From Limonium bicolor (lineage: Eukaryota > Streptophyta > Magnoliopsida > Caryophyllales > Plumbaginaceae): DNA of 64,000 bases. The position numbers were made by a program, and so were the translations under genes. Positions 45,813 to 57,357 of the stretch are shown here, piece after piece; within the stretch, counting starts at the first letter, position 1; each line of letters begins with the position of its first letter. A model generated the notes under the pieces. That model worked only from the letters and a program-made list of their open reading frames with translations. It made no database searches and was not told the origin of the DNA. The stretch is taken from NCBI GenBank assembly GCA_023374045.1, contig CM041777.1, forward strand, positions 86,236,300 to 86,300,299, written 5' to 3'.

Positions 45813-45939
45813 ATTTCATTGTGACCCCAAGTCAACATAAATTCCAACAATAACAATCAGATGGGTAGCATTACAATTAGTTTTGAACCCCACTTCTACT
45901 TCTATGTTCAAGTTGATAGTACCCACTCGCCCCGAAAGA

Positions 45940-46860
45940 CTCGTGTTTGGCATGGCTGTTTTGGCAGCATATTTAGTAGCAGGTTTGCGCTGGCATATTT
46001 GCAACATATTTGTTGGCAGGTTCGTGTTGGCATATTTGTAGCTGTTTTGAAAACTGTTGTTTGACAGTACGACATATATGCAACATATTTGGTTAAATTA
46101 GTTATATGTAGTGTGTTTACCGTTTCTGTATTACAATTACAATTTATTATATTACACTATGTAACATTATTTTATTAGTAAAAATAAATAAAATTTTTTA
46201 CAAACAATACATTACTATAAGTATTTAATCTGAAATAAAAAATATATGAGAAACCATAAAAATTGTAACATCTAAACAATATATTGTTATTTTCTGAATT
46301 GTATAATTCTTACAAATATAAAAGCGTAAAAAAAAGAGAACAAACGTTTCAAATTTCTGATAATGTGGTGTGAATTTATTTAGTGGAATTGTAACTTATA
46401 ATAATATATAATATTTTGTAACTTTGTATGTTAATAAATTTTAATAAATTCATATTTCTGAAACTTTTTTAATATTTTAATTCATATATCAACAAGTTCG
46501 TATATTTATTGTTTTTTTAATTTTATTAATCTATGTGGTATTACAAATAATATATTGTAAATTAGTATTATTAATGTTGTTTTTTTTATTTGGCTATTTT
46601 ATAAATTATTTGAAGCATTGTGTAATTTGTAACAAATAAAGTAACTTATAAAAAAATGTCATCAGATAAGTAGCTTTTTTAATCAATAGTCATAGTAATT
46701 GTATTATGAAGGGAGAAAAGAAGCGGAAGTGAAAGCGTGAAAACGAAAAAGTAGTATTTCCTGCGGACATTTATACTCTTTTAACTGAACATTAAAACAA
46801 ATAAATGAGGGTAAAGTAACATATGCCACAACATATATGCTACATTTATGCTAAAAAACC
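45940..46860. mobile_element. Non-autonomous DNA transposon, copy A of a ~0.9-kb direct repeat
   Basis: It begins GTGTTTGGCATGGCTG and has a run of CATATTTGCAGCATATTTG-like motifs, followed by an AT-rich core. The copy at 47802-48690 aligns through nearly its whole length. No ORF is present. The ends carry degenerate inverted similarity, as in hAT-type MITEs. Confidence 0.7.
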
Positions 46861-47090
46861 TTAGACGAAGGTAACCTAATTTGTTGGTTGGTACCATAAT
46901 CCTCACCTTTATAAAACTTTATATGTATTGATGATTATGACCGTACACTTGAGCACTATTTATATGGAATTAAAGTCTAACAAGAAGTTTAACAAGATCC
47001 TAAGTACTAGCTTAACTATTAACAACTTAGAATTAGTCAAAATACAAATTGTAGGACACATATAGGATTATTGTTATCACCCTTTCACTC

Positions 47091-47715
47091 AGGGGTGTTC
47101 ATAACCGGTTAATCGGCTTTTCGGTTAACCAGAAACCGATTAACCGGCTTTTCGGTTAACCAGAAACCGGTTAACCGCTTTTCGGTCGGAAACTGGTTAA
47201 CCGGATTTTCGGTTAGTCAAATTTGATAACCGTAATTGGTTGATTTAGAAGCGATTAACCGAGACTGGTTAACTGTCGGTTTCGGTGCGGTTTTACTGGT
47301 TTAACGGTTAACCTAAATGATGTAGATTTATGTGTTTTTTCTTATAATTATTAAACAATGTGCGAATTTACCAGTTTTAGTGCGGTATTAAACCGATTAA
47401 CCGTTGACTTTGGCAAGATTTTTTTGGTTTTAGTATAACTCGAACCATTAACTATATAATTGTATACTTATTTTTGGTATATCTAATAATTAACCATATA
47501 GTTTTATACTTATACTAAAAAATTAATAAACTAAAAGACCTAAACGGTTTTTCCGGTTGACCGGATTCCCTAAATCAATAACCGTAACTGTAACCGAACA
47601 GGGAAATTAAACGGTTCGATAACTGAACCGGTGAACCTCTTCGATTAACTGGATTTCCAGTTTCGGTTTCGTCGGTTCCGGATTCAGTTTGACGGTTCAA
47701 ATTTTCTATGAACAC
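47091..47715. mobile_element. Small hAT-like element with CGGTTAACC repeats
   Basis: The 8-bp duplication TTTCACTC lies at 47083-47090 and 47716-47723. The ends are AGGGGTGTTCATA and TATGAACAC, matching over nine inverted positions. The inside is packed with CGGTTAACCGG-type motifs on both strands. At 625 bp it encodes nothing. Confidence 0.88.
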
Positions 47716-47801
47716 TTTCACTCACTATAAACCATTAACACACTACTTAAGTAGAGTGACATTCTCGCCGTTTAGCTTACCCGTTTGGCTATCTATTAGG
47801 C

Positions 47802-48690
47802 TCTGTTCGGCATGACTGTTTTTGTAGCATATTTGCAGCATATTTGGTAGCAGCTTTGTGCTGGCATACTTGCAGCATATTTGCTGGCAGGTTTACGTTG
47901 GTATATTTGTAGTTGTTTTAAAAACTGTTGTTTGGCAGTGCGGCATATATGCAGCATGTTTGGTCAAATTAGTTATACATAGTGTGTTTACTATTTTTGT
48001 ATTACAATTATAATTTATTATATTACACTACATAACTTTATTTTGTTAGTAAAAATAAATAGAAAAATTCACAAACAATATATTACTATGAGTATTTAAT
48101 TTACAATAAAAAAGATGAGAAACCAAAGAAAATAAAAATACTTATATAACCAATAAAATTTTAATTTTTATTATTTAAGTAAAAATTGTAACTTCTAAAC
48201 AATATGTTGTTATTTCCTTAATTTTATGATTCTTACAAATATAAAAGCATAAAAAAAGAAAACAGACGTTTCAAATTTTCTGATAATGTTGTGTGAATTT
48301 ATTTAGTGAAATTGTAACTTTTAATAATACATAATATTTTTGTAACTTTGTATGTTATAAATTTTATAAATTTATATTTTTATATACTTTTTAAAATTTT
48401 TAATTCATATATCAAGTGTGTATATTTATTGGTTTTTAAATTTTATTAATCTATATGGTATTACAAATAATATATTGTAAATTAGTATTATTAATGTGGT
48501 TTTTTTTAATTTGGCTAAAGAAGTAGTACTATTTTTATAAATTATTTGAAGTGTGTAATTTGTAACAAATAAAGTAACTTGTAAAAATTGACATTTATGC
48601 TGTTATTTATGCTCTTTTAAATGAACAGCAAAACAAATAAAGGAGTCCAAAACAACATATACTAGTGCAAAAACTGGTAGCCGAACGCTA
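47802..48690. mobile_element. Non-autonomous DNA transposon, copy B
   Basis: This is the partner of 45940-46860 in the same orientation. Its start CTCTGTTCGGCATGACTG and its end CAGTAGCCGAACG-like segment (about 48670-48690) resemble each other as inverted repeats. The CATATTTGC motif cluster and the AT-rich core are conserved between copies. Confidence 0.7.
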
Positions 48691-48759
48691 CCACTCGATC
48701 TTTAGTAGCCGAACGCTACCACTGAGTTTTCTGTTTGTTTTTTTATACGTTTTTTACTT

Positions 48760-48941
48760 CAATATAAATATATAAGATTAAGTAATTTTATAAAACAAAT
48801 TTTATAATATATAGTTTTTCACATAAAAATTCCATTACAAAACATAGATTTGTAAAATTATGTTATCTTACACATTAAATATTGAAGTCAAATGATATGT
48901 TCAAATAGTAATAAGAAGGTCAATTAGAGACGGTGGGAGTA
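48760..48941. mobile_element. Stowaway remnant
   Basis: The right end GACGGTGGGAGTA and an AT-rich core like that of the MITE at 32949-33189 are visible; the left end is lost. Confidence 0.5.
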
Positions 48942-49096
48942 TGAAACTTAACCCTTCAAGAGAGAATGAAGCCTCCTAAAGTTTGTTAGGATGAATCCAA
49001 CCTTTCCTTGAAAGAACGAAAATAACTAACTTACAACCAATGCTAGACTTCCAGCTATTCCTCACCAATGTTCTCATTGGACCCCAAAAATTTTCA

Positions 49097-49667
49097 CGTA
49101 GAAATATTGTGGGGAGGAATAGACCCAACGGAGGGAATTATATAAAATTCCATATAGACTAGCAAGGTCTAATAACACATGAGGTTTCATCCTAAAACCA
49201 ATTGGTCTTAGGTGGAGTAGCTCTAGGCTATATGAACTACTTGCTAGCTACATAATTTCTCAATGTGGGACTCACACTTGATCTCCAAGACCCCCCTCAA
49301 GTGTGAGTCTCTTACCTCCGTGGTCTCCCACATTGCACCCTGTTTGGACCCCACTTGGGTATCCATTAGGCAGTGGTGCATTACCCAAGACAACACCCTG
49401 TTTGGAGGCAGTGGTGCATTACCCAAGGCAGAACTACATTACCCAAGGCATAACCTGCGCTCTGATACCATGTTAGAAATATTGTGGGGGAAGAATAGGC
49501 CCAACGGAAGGAATTATATAAAATACCCATATAGACTAGCAAGGCCCAATAACCCATGAGATTTTATCCTAAAACCAATGGGCCTTAGATGAAGTATCTC
49601 TAGACTATATGAACTACTTGCTAGCTACATAATCTCTCAATGTGAAACTCACACTTGATCTCCAACA
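49097..49667 (-). mobile_element. TRIM (terminal-repeat retrotransposon in miniature)
   Basis: Two ~195-bp direct repeats, 49097-49290 and 49471-49667, share GAAATATTGTGGGG and ACTAGCAAGG, and the second keeps a perfect TGTTAG...CCAACA border. Between them are only ~180 bp. Next to the right repeat is GCTCTGATACCA (49459-49470), the tRNA-iMet primer site for a minus-strand element; next to the left repeat the minus strand has GAGGGGGGT (49290-49298), the polypurine tract. The core contains a doubled GGCAGTGGTGCATTACCCAA segment and no coding sequence. No 5-bp duplication is visible, so one border may be altered. Confidence 0.9.
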
Positions 49668-51264
49668 TATCCCTCATTTCCTCCTTTTATTATTTTTATA
49701 TAATTCTAGACAAAAGGGGTTTCATTTCATGTCAACAGGGCAAACAAGGAGTATAGTAAGAGGGAAATCGCCTTCATGAATACCTTTTAAAGTATCTCAC
49801 TACTATCTCCCTGCTAAATGGTGCGGGCATACGTGTTTCCTTGTCTTGTCTACATAGAGAAGCTCACCCTTAAGGACTAATAACTTTTAAGAGTCTAATC
49901 TGACCAAACATAAAGCTTAAAACATCATAAAACTTGTTTTCAATAAACAATTAACCCCTTACATCTTTCTCATTTTATTTTTTCTTTCTTTATTTCTTCC
50001 CAAACTATTTCTATTCCAATCTAATGATACTTTGGTGTCACTGGTCGATTAAATTGGTCGTGGTGTCTAGCTATACCCATTGTGTTTTATGAACATAATA
50101 ATAGGACAAAGCTATCGTTCTCTGGTCGGTTCTTCTCAACAAGGATAAGCCATCCCTGCGGCCGGCGCTTCTATGCAAGAATAGATAGTAGCGTTCAAAG
50201 CACAATTCTCCTCCATCATTTGTGGGACTGTCTCATTCGGATCATTTAAAACCCATGACAAGCCCTAAATTTGATCTTCATTCCTTATTAGAGTTCGTCG
50301 TCAACATTGTTGCTCACTAACCATCTAGTCACTTCGATACTCGTCTCGTCCTCTTGCATTCCCGAAAGTTTTGATCTCAACCTGTCTCATGCTTCCAAAA
50401 AGATAGGCTTCACGATTATTCAATGTGTCTTCAAGCAGGCCAAAAGCCTTGATGACTAGTGACATCATCTAATGAACTAGCCCGATGCAGCTATACTGCT
50501 TAGAGCATCTACACGAATAAGTTTCTTTACACTTCTTTCTATAGATGACACATCGCAAAAATATTATATTTTAATAGGTAAACAACTTTAATAATCCACC
50601 ACAACAATGAATTTTTTTAATCTTCTCTTTATTCAAAAAACCAATAGCATCATTCTATTTGGATATAAAAGAAGTCACACTCACACCTGAGTAAAGATGA
50701 TAGAAGATGTTAGCCCAATACCCAATTGTATTCCAGTACAATACAACTCTTAACTAAGAGCTTATGAAAGAGAAAAAACAAAGATTCCACTCTATTATAG
50801 ACGTTATTTAAGTTTCTTGCTGACAAGTGGGGTGGAATCCACCTTGCTTTGGTTCATCTTATACTCCTTAGGACATCCACATTAGTGTGGATTCCACCCG
50901 TGAAATAAAAATGATGAGGTGAAGGACAAAAGATGTGAGAGCAGATTTTATTTAAGGATCTCTCTTTTTAAAGACCCTAGATAAATAAGGGAGAGACAGT
51001 GAGACATTGAGATGATACAATAAAAAAATCTTTATTAGTGGGTGGAATTCATTTTCTTCATTATGAATGTCTTAGGGGTTCTTGGGCAGAGGTGGCACAC
51101 GAGTAGGTGGAGTTATAGCTTTGAAGCAACAGTTACTTTTTTTATAAAAATGTATATAGTATAAGTAGTCGGTATAAAATTATTTTTCAAAAGTCACCAC
51201 AATATCTAAATTATTCCATAAAAGTCATTGTACAAACTAGTCCCTCAAACTCACAAGGCTTTAA
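49668..51264. other. Unassigned intergenic DNA
   Basis: I see no conserved gene. Some GC-richer pieces (about 50090-50460) look like old, mutated sequence of unknown origin. Confidence 0.4.
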
Positions 51265-51270
51265 TTATAT

Positions 51271-51510
51271 TCCTACTTCCGTCCAAAATCTGTTAGTTGT
51301 TTACTATATCCAATATGTCATTTGATTTTAACTAAACACGTAAAAATAGATAATTTAATAAATCTAAGTTTTATAATATATTGTTTATTAAATAACTAAT
51401 ATATTGCACATTTTATATCATTAAGATAAAGTTATTGTATATGTTAAACATTAAAGTGACAAAACATGTTAAAAAAACAAATGGGATAGTCAATATAAGA
51501 AAGGAGTATA
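51271..51510. mobile_element. Stowaway remnant
   Basis: The left end CTACTTCCGTCCAAAATCTG and right end GGGATAGTCAATATAAGAAAGGAGTA surround an AT-rich core similar to the other Stowaway copies; both ends are mutated. Confidence 0.6.
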
Positions 51511-51559
51511 ATTTGTTTTGCCAAAATTGTGGACCCCGAGACCCCGCATGAATCCTTAT

Positions 51560-51573
51560 GGCTCCGCCTCTGG
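51560..51573. mobile_element. Orphan hAT terminus
   Basis: GGCTCCGCCTCTGG resembles the end at 45798-45812. No partner end is recognised. Confidence 0.35.
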
Positions 51574-51579
51574 ATCTAG

Positions 51580-53400
51580 TGCTCTACCGGAGCCAGATGG
51601 GGCTTAACCTTTGGGACTGAAAGATCACAACAACATAAATCAATAGATGTGTGTTCTAATGTCCTTTATCGTATAGGTTATGAGTCTATTTGTAGCCACC
51701 ATGAAACTTGGTAAGGTTTGCTACTCATACTAGGTAACACACAATGATCTAAATTATATCAAATCTATCTAGGACAAATCACCATGACAACGTAGATCAG
51801 CATATGTCATTCTAATGTCCTTTATTGTGTCCATTCTAAATCTTTATCTATAGTCGACATCACTCTTGGCATGTTCTGCACACTGACTAGAGAAAGGACA
51901 ATAATTTGAATTCTATGAAGCTATGTAGAATTTGAAGGGTAGCGCGCATTATTTGACTTCAACCAGGCCTATTCCTTATGAAAATAGTAGATTTTTTAAA
52001 AATAGGGTTAGTTATTGACAAAGGAATACTTAATATAGGTGCCACAGATTAAGGTTGCCCTACTTCTACTGCTATAGTTTGCTGGTTATTTGTGGATGAG
52101 TAACAGTAACCACACCCAAAAAACTAGGCCTTCAAAATGAAACTTATGCTTTGACAATTTCATTTAAGATCACTGTCTTACTGCTTAGTTTTGTTATGTG
52201 AAACCATTTCTCATCAATGTAAAGTATGTCAAACAAATCAACAAAAATATTTAAACATGTTGCGCATATATAACTTTAATAGGCAAATTGGATTCTTGCT
52301 TTAAATTTATCATCGGATAAATACAGTTTGATTGCATTGGTATGGCCAAAGATCTTCACTCCAGAATTTAGGATGTAGTGTTTTGTTGACATTACGTCAT
52401 GTAAACGAAGTTAAATGATTCTACAGGTGCCAATATGCACCCGCTTTCTACCAACTGAAACAGACATATTTGGCGGTGGGTTTGTGATACCTCTAGCTCT
52501 TCGACGACTTCAGTTCAAACCAAATCACGACTGCGGGTCCTTGGGCTAATAATAAAGAGCTCTAGAGCCATAAAGTCTGTTACATGTTACAAAAGAACAC
52601 TTGCCACGTTGAGATGATGTGAACTGGGGGTAATTGCGAGCGTATTCAGTTTTAATAAGGGATTGAATAGGTACCCTTTTTCAAAAGAAAAAGAACGATC
52701 CATGAAAGAAGGGTATGGAGCGTGAGGGATACTAACCCAACACCAGTTATGCCATATTAAGGTTGCTTTCCACCAACAGCAATTGGAAGCAATCTCAGAA
52801 ACAGAGGTGGTAAGGATGACAACAAGCTCAACATAATAGCCGCTCAATGGAATTAATTAGATTCTAACATCAGCAACTTCTGCGTGAAAGTGCAACAGGT
52901 TTTACAAGGTACTAACCCCACCAAAATAAAGAAAATATATTTAATTACCAACTTCTCTATCGTTCCCCAACCTCTTTCTTTCCTTCTATCCAGATTCAAA
53001 CAATCCAGAAAACAGCATCAGATTGTGTTCTAGATCTAGGAATAGAATTTGATACTACACAAATAGCGATTTGATAATACCATCTTAACGACATAGTGAA
53101 AGATACCTCAATCAAAACGTGAAATAAGTAATGAAAATGACTTCATTTGAATTGCTGAACAATAACACATCAAAATGACCAACACAATCTGACTGTCCGA
53201 CTGATAGACTCTTAGAAGTAACCAACATCTCTAAAGATGGCAAGATAAAATCAAATTGCAATATGACTAGAAAAAAAGACATCAGTTTGCCTAATCAATC
53301 TTTGGTCTGAGAGACAAATAGATGAAGAAGACAAACCAAATATTGTGGACTAAAAAGTAAAAAAATATATGGGAAAGATGGGAATACCAAACAGTGTGGA
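51580..53400. other. Unassigned intergenic DNA downstream of VAP27
   Basis: ORFs here (for example the 86-codon minus frame at 52587-52847) carry no recognisable motif. The last ~100 bp would include the VAP27 3' UTR. Confidence 0.4.
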
Positions 53401-55524
53401 CTACACCTTCTTCATGATGTATCCCATAATGAGGCCAATCAAGCCAACTAATATAACAAGAATGAATGAGATTCCACCTTGGCCTTTATTCGCTTCACGC
53501 CTCAGAATTTCCTGGCAAAGGGTAATTAATGCGAAATTCTTAATCATAATTCACTGGTAAAAAAAAAACAGTATGGCATTTTGTGAACCACAATGGAAAA
53601 AAGAAATCAAAGATTCACTTAGCAAAATTCAAAATAATACATCTCTTATTTCACATGTGTGATAGCATGATATTCTTCGACTGAGAACTACATGCCGGTG
53701 CATTTCAGAAATTATACTATCTCTTCACAAGAAAAATATCCTAAAAGAACCGAAAAGCAGCTAAAATCAAACTTAATCCATACCAGCTCCTGGCGCAGTC
53801 TGTCGCCCTGTTCCACTGCAGAATTCTTTCATCTGTCAACTGGCAATGAGAGCTCTGGCCTGAAAATTCATCCATAAATAACAGAAACTCAGAAATACAG
53901 AACACTCAGATACTTTCGCACGCATTAACCACCAGCCAGGAAGGATCATGGATTCTAATGTAAAAAGAACATTCAGATACTCAAATAGAATGCCATCCTT
54001 TGGCAGTTTACAAAGTTTGTTAACTGGTATGCTTGCTGTATCCTCTAACAAGAATTTTGGTCATTGCCACACTACGCAGCAGGACACTTCAGTCTTTTGA
54101 ACTATCTTTATCTATGAAGATCAGAACTAGTACACCTTAATTCGAAATCAGGCAGGAAAACAAGAACAACACAGCGGCGTCCAAATCCAGAGTTCTCTAA
54201 TATTACCCAAAATTACAATTCTTTAGTACATCATGATATTGCAAACGTTAACATTTGAAATATACCAGCATTTGAATAGCCCATGTAGATGAAGCATTAC
54301 CTCTACAGATCTATCTGGGGTATCACTGGACACTCTAGAAGCCTGAACAGAATAAAGAAAACCATAAATGAGCAGAACCCACAAAAATAAATGGAACGAT
54401 AAACAGAACAGATATGGAGCATAGATATATCCAGATACTCACAGTGATGGATTCAGAGCCACCCAGATGACCATTTTCAGAAACTGAAACTCTAGGAGAG
54501 CTGCCTTCTTCTGAACCTTCTGGGATGGAGGCTGGTGGTTGAGACGGAGCAACATAGACTACTTTCAGTTTACACTCTTCAACCACATTCCCAGATTCCT
54601 TGCTAAACTATATAATGATAAAAAACACCTCAAATCAATCATGGACCTCAACTCAACATCGCTAGAATTCATGCTGTTCTCAACTAAATCAACGTGACAG
54701 ACTACTACTTATGTATCCTGACCATTTCAGAAGTGATATCTTTCGCTGTGGCCCCTGGACTCGCTAACACACTCTGAAGCAGGAACTTATCCTTGCACTG
54801 CAGATCAGGCGGGTACTCCTTCTGAGCCTGCATAGTGACTGTGTAGCCAAAAGCAGACATACATTAACGGTCCGCCTCAAAAAGAAGGAAAGAAAAACTC
54901 ACGATTACTTTTTATTTCCCCTGATTAACTTGAGCACTTGAGAAGTCGGTCAAATCGATTTGAGCACCTACTATATCGCATGTTGATCTCGGCATAACCA
55001 CACCCGTATTCGGCCGAACACAGTATTTCTTTGGATTCGTCGTTTTGACCTAGATACAATTACGAAACGTTTTACAACTCCACAAATCAAATCAAAGAAA
55101 AATGGAAATAAAACTTCTGAAATCGTGTAAAACTCTTCGCGCAGCGAAAAATTCAAACGACAAGGACAAGAAGACAAACTGGGAGCTCGTTTTGGTGTAG
55201 ACAATAGGGAAAAACATGAGTATATAAAAGAAAATTGATCACCTTGAAAGCGACATAGCTGTTAGTCTTGTTCGACAGTTGGAGAGTAGAGCAGATCTGC
55301 TTCTTCAGCTCGACTAAGAGATCAAGGGAAAATTAGTACAAAGAAGCAGAACACTTCAATTAGAGATCATGACCAGATGAAAACCTATAACAAAACAACT
55401 GGAAACAGATTCGGATTTTGAGAGGTGGAGGGGAGGGAATTTCGGGGAATTATAGATCCTTACAGGTAAATTCGAGCTCTTGAGGCTCGATATTGAGGAG
55501 TTCTCCGGTGCTCATTATGCTCAT
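53401..55524 (-). CDS. VAP27: VAP27-type vesicle-associated protein (MSP domain, tail-anchored)
   Basis: Eight minus-strand exons: 55524-55464, 55313-55243, 55049-54968, 54838-54723, 54607-54443, 54342-54301, 53859-53784, 53511-53401. All introns have GT-AG borders. The protein starts MSIMSTGELLNIEPQELEFT; the MSP domain follows with LQLSNKTNSYVAFKVKTT, KKYCVRPNTGVVMP and DLQCKDKFLLQS, the face that binds FFAT-type motifs. A Ser/Glu-rich linker, a short coiled coil and a C-terminal membrane anchor (ISFILVILVGLIGLIMGYIM, then KKV and stop) complete it. VAP27 proteins tether the ER to the plasma membrane and other organelles. Exon 7 has two apparent one-base deletions, near 53842 (expected AAG Lys before LTDER) and 53824 (expected AAT Asn before SAVEQGDRLRQEL). 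Otherwise the gene looks complete. Confidence 0.9.
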
Positions 55525-55713
55525 CCTGAACGCAGGGAATTAACCAGAGAGGGGTCCGCGGATCTGAAAGAAGAGAATCTTGCCCTAACACTTCAGAGAA
55601 TGTAAATGGCCAGCGAGAATGAGGTGCAACGTGCAAACATCAATTTTCTCTCGATGTGGACAACCGGTGGTGGGTTTTACATGGAGTTTTTTTGTAAAAG
55701 AAGACAAAAATTA

Positions 55714-55870
55714 GGGAAAATTACATGTTCCACCCATGAAGTTTGGTAAAGTTACACACTTCACCCACGATGTTTTAAAAATTGGAAAAATTACAGTGTC
55801 CACCCACGAGATTTTGGGGTTTAACATTGCCCACCCACGAACTTTGATAATTTACACTGACCACCCATCA
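55714..55870. repeat. MULE-type terminal region with ~38-nt repeats
   Basis: Beginning at GGGAAAATTACATG, four units each contain a TTACA or TTAACA start, a CACCCACGA core and a GTTTTG/ATTTTG tail. This resembles the long terminal region of a Mutator-like element whose coding remnants lie to the right. The matching inverted end was not found near 58.5 kb. Confidence 0.6.
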
Positions 55871-55996
55871 AGTATACACATTATATCTTCCGTTTCACTC
55901 TTTCTCTAATTCTGTCTATTACTAACGGTGGTTGGCCCTTTGACCACTCCTTACCAAACAGACACGATTTTTACCATTCCCACCTTGTTGACTCCA

Positions 55997-56120
55997 CTAA
56001 TCGATTGCGCCTATTTCGATTCTCTAATCGATTGCGCCTATTTCGACTCTCTTCCCAATCCTCACTCTCGAAATCAAGGTGTATGCTGGGTTGAATCCCT
56101 AATCGATTGCGCCTATTTTG
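55997..56120. repeat. Three copies of a 27-nt repeat
   Basis: CTAATCGATTGCGCCTATTT occurs at about 55997, 56023 and 56099, the first two directly tandem. Confidence 0.9.
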
Positions 56121-57159
56121 TTAAGGTAAGGGATGAATAACTTGATTTCAGTCGACAACTTCGATACTCTTCCCAGGTATCACTACTCTACTATTTCGTC
56201 GATCTAGGGTTCTTCGACACTCTTCCTGTCGACATTGTTGTTTTTGTTGGTTTGAGTCACCAATCGATTTTCACGGTCTGCTAAGACTGGGTTGTCTGTA
56301 ATTTCAATCCCCGGTATGACTGCTCTACTCTTTCCTCAATTTAGGGTTCTTGAATTTGGGAGATTTCCCTCGACGCTGTCCCGCGTCTTGATATATGTTG
56401 GTTATTTCATTGGCGTTAGTTTCCGCCCCACTTCACCTTGTTTGTTCACGTCTTGAACATGCTTCTGGAATTAGGTTCTCAAATTTGGGGAAATTTCCCT
56501 TGCGTCTGCGATTCTGGAATTAGGGTTCTCCAATTTGGGGAACTTCTGTCCTGTTGATCGACCGAATTGTTGGCTTTAGTTTTCGTCCCACTTAACCTTG
56601 TTTATCCATGTCTTGAATATGGTTCTGGAATTTGGGTAAATTACCCTCGCGATTCTAGAATTTTGCAACCTTGCCAAAACCTGTTGTATCAACTGTCGTT
56701 CTCTGGTTTTCTGTTGTTGCTGGTGGAACATTTGTTGTTCTCTGGAACACCAGTTGTTGTCTGGAACATTTGTTGTTCTATGTGATTTGTGTGGCTGGAA
56801 TAGATTGAAATGTGGCTCTGTTATATGTTTCTGTTTTCAGGAACAACTCTGTTATATGCGTTTTGTCATGGTTCTGTCTGCAAGTTCTGAATATGCTTAT
56901 CAATGATGTTCTTTTGCTGAATGGCCTGTTATGTGTGGTTATGCCTTTGTATGTATTTATCTATGTAGAAGTGGCCCTTCATTTAATTGCTCTGCTTGAA
57001 TGCATTGAAGCGGTTTATGAGGGTTGCTCCATAGATACGACATGTAAAGAATCATAGCCCACTTAAGAAGTAGTGATGATGGCCATAAGGACCAATCTGA
57101 GCTCACTTGTTACGATACACTTGAGTTTGTTTGTGTTTCTGTTTGATTTTTGATGCAGA

Positions 57160-57357
57160 ATGTCATCCTCTAGTGGGCACAATTTCAACTCAACCCCTAC
57201 GAGGGATGTGAAATTCCACTGCAATTTGAGTGCACAGTTGCATGTTACCTGTAATGTGAGAAACTACGAGAAGCCGTACTTCAATTGTGCCATCAACAAG
57301 TGCAAATTTTTCACATGGTGGAGAGACGTGTACCTACCTCAAGTCAAGGCTGAACTT
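57160..57357 (+). CDS. GRF-type zinc finger ORF of a MULE
   Basis: The frame starts MSSSSGHNFNSTP and encodes HCNLSAQLHVTCNVRNYEKP followed by YFNCAINKCKFFTWW, a GRF-type zinc ribbon with one of its usual four Cys positions displaced. GRF domains bind nucleic acid and are often found in or beside plant Mutator-like elements. A TTTGATGCAG acceptor directly before the ATG suggests a spliced leader. After WWRDVYLP the frame continues only because it runs antisense through transposase sequence, so the natural end of the gene is missing. Confidence 0.6.
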
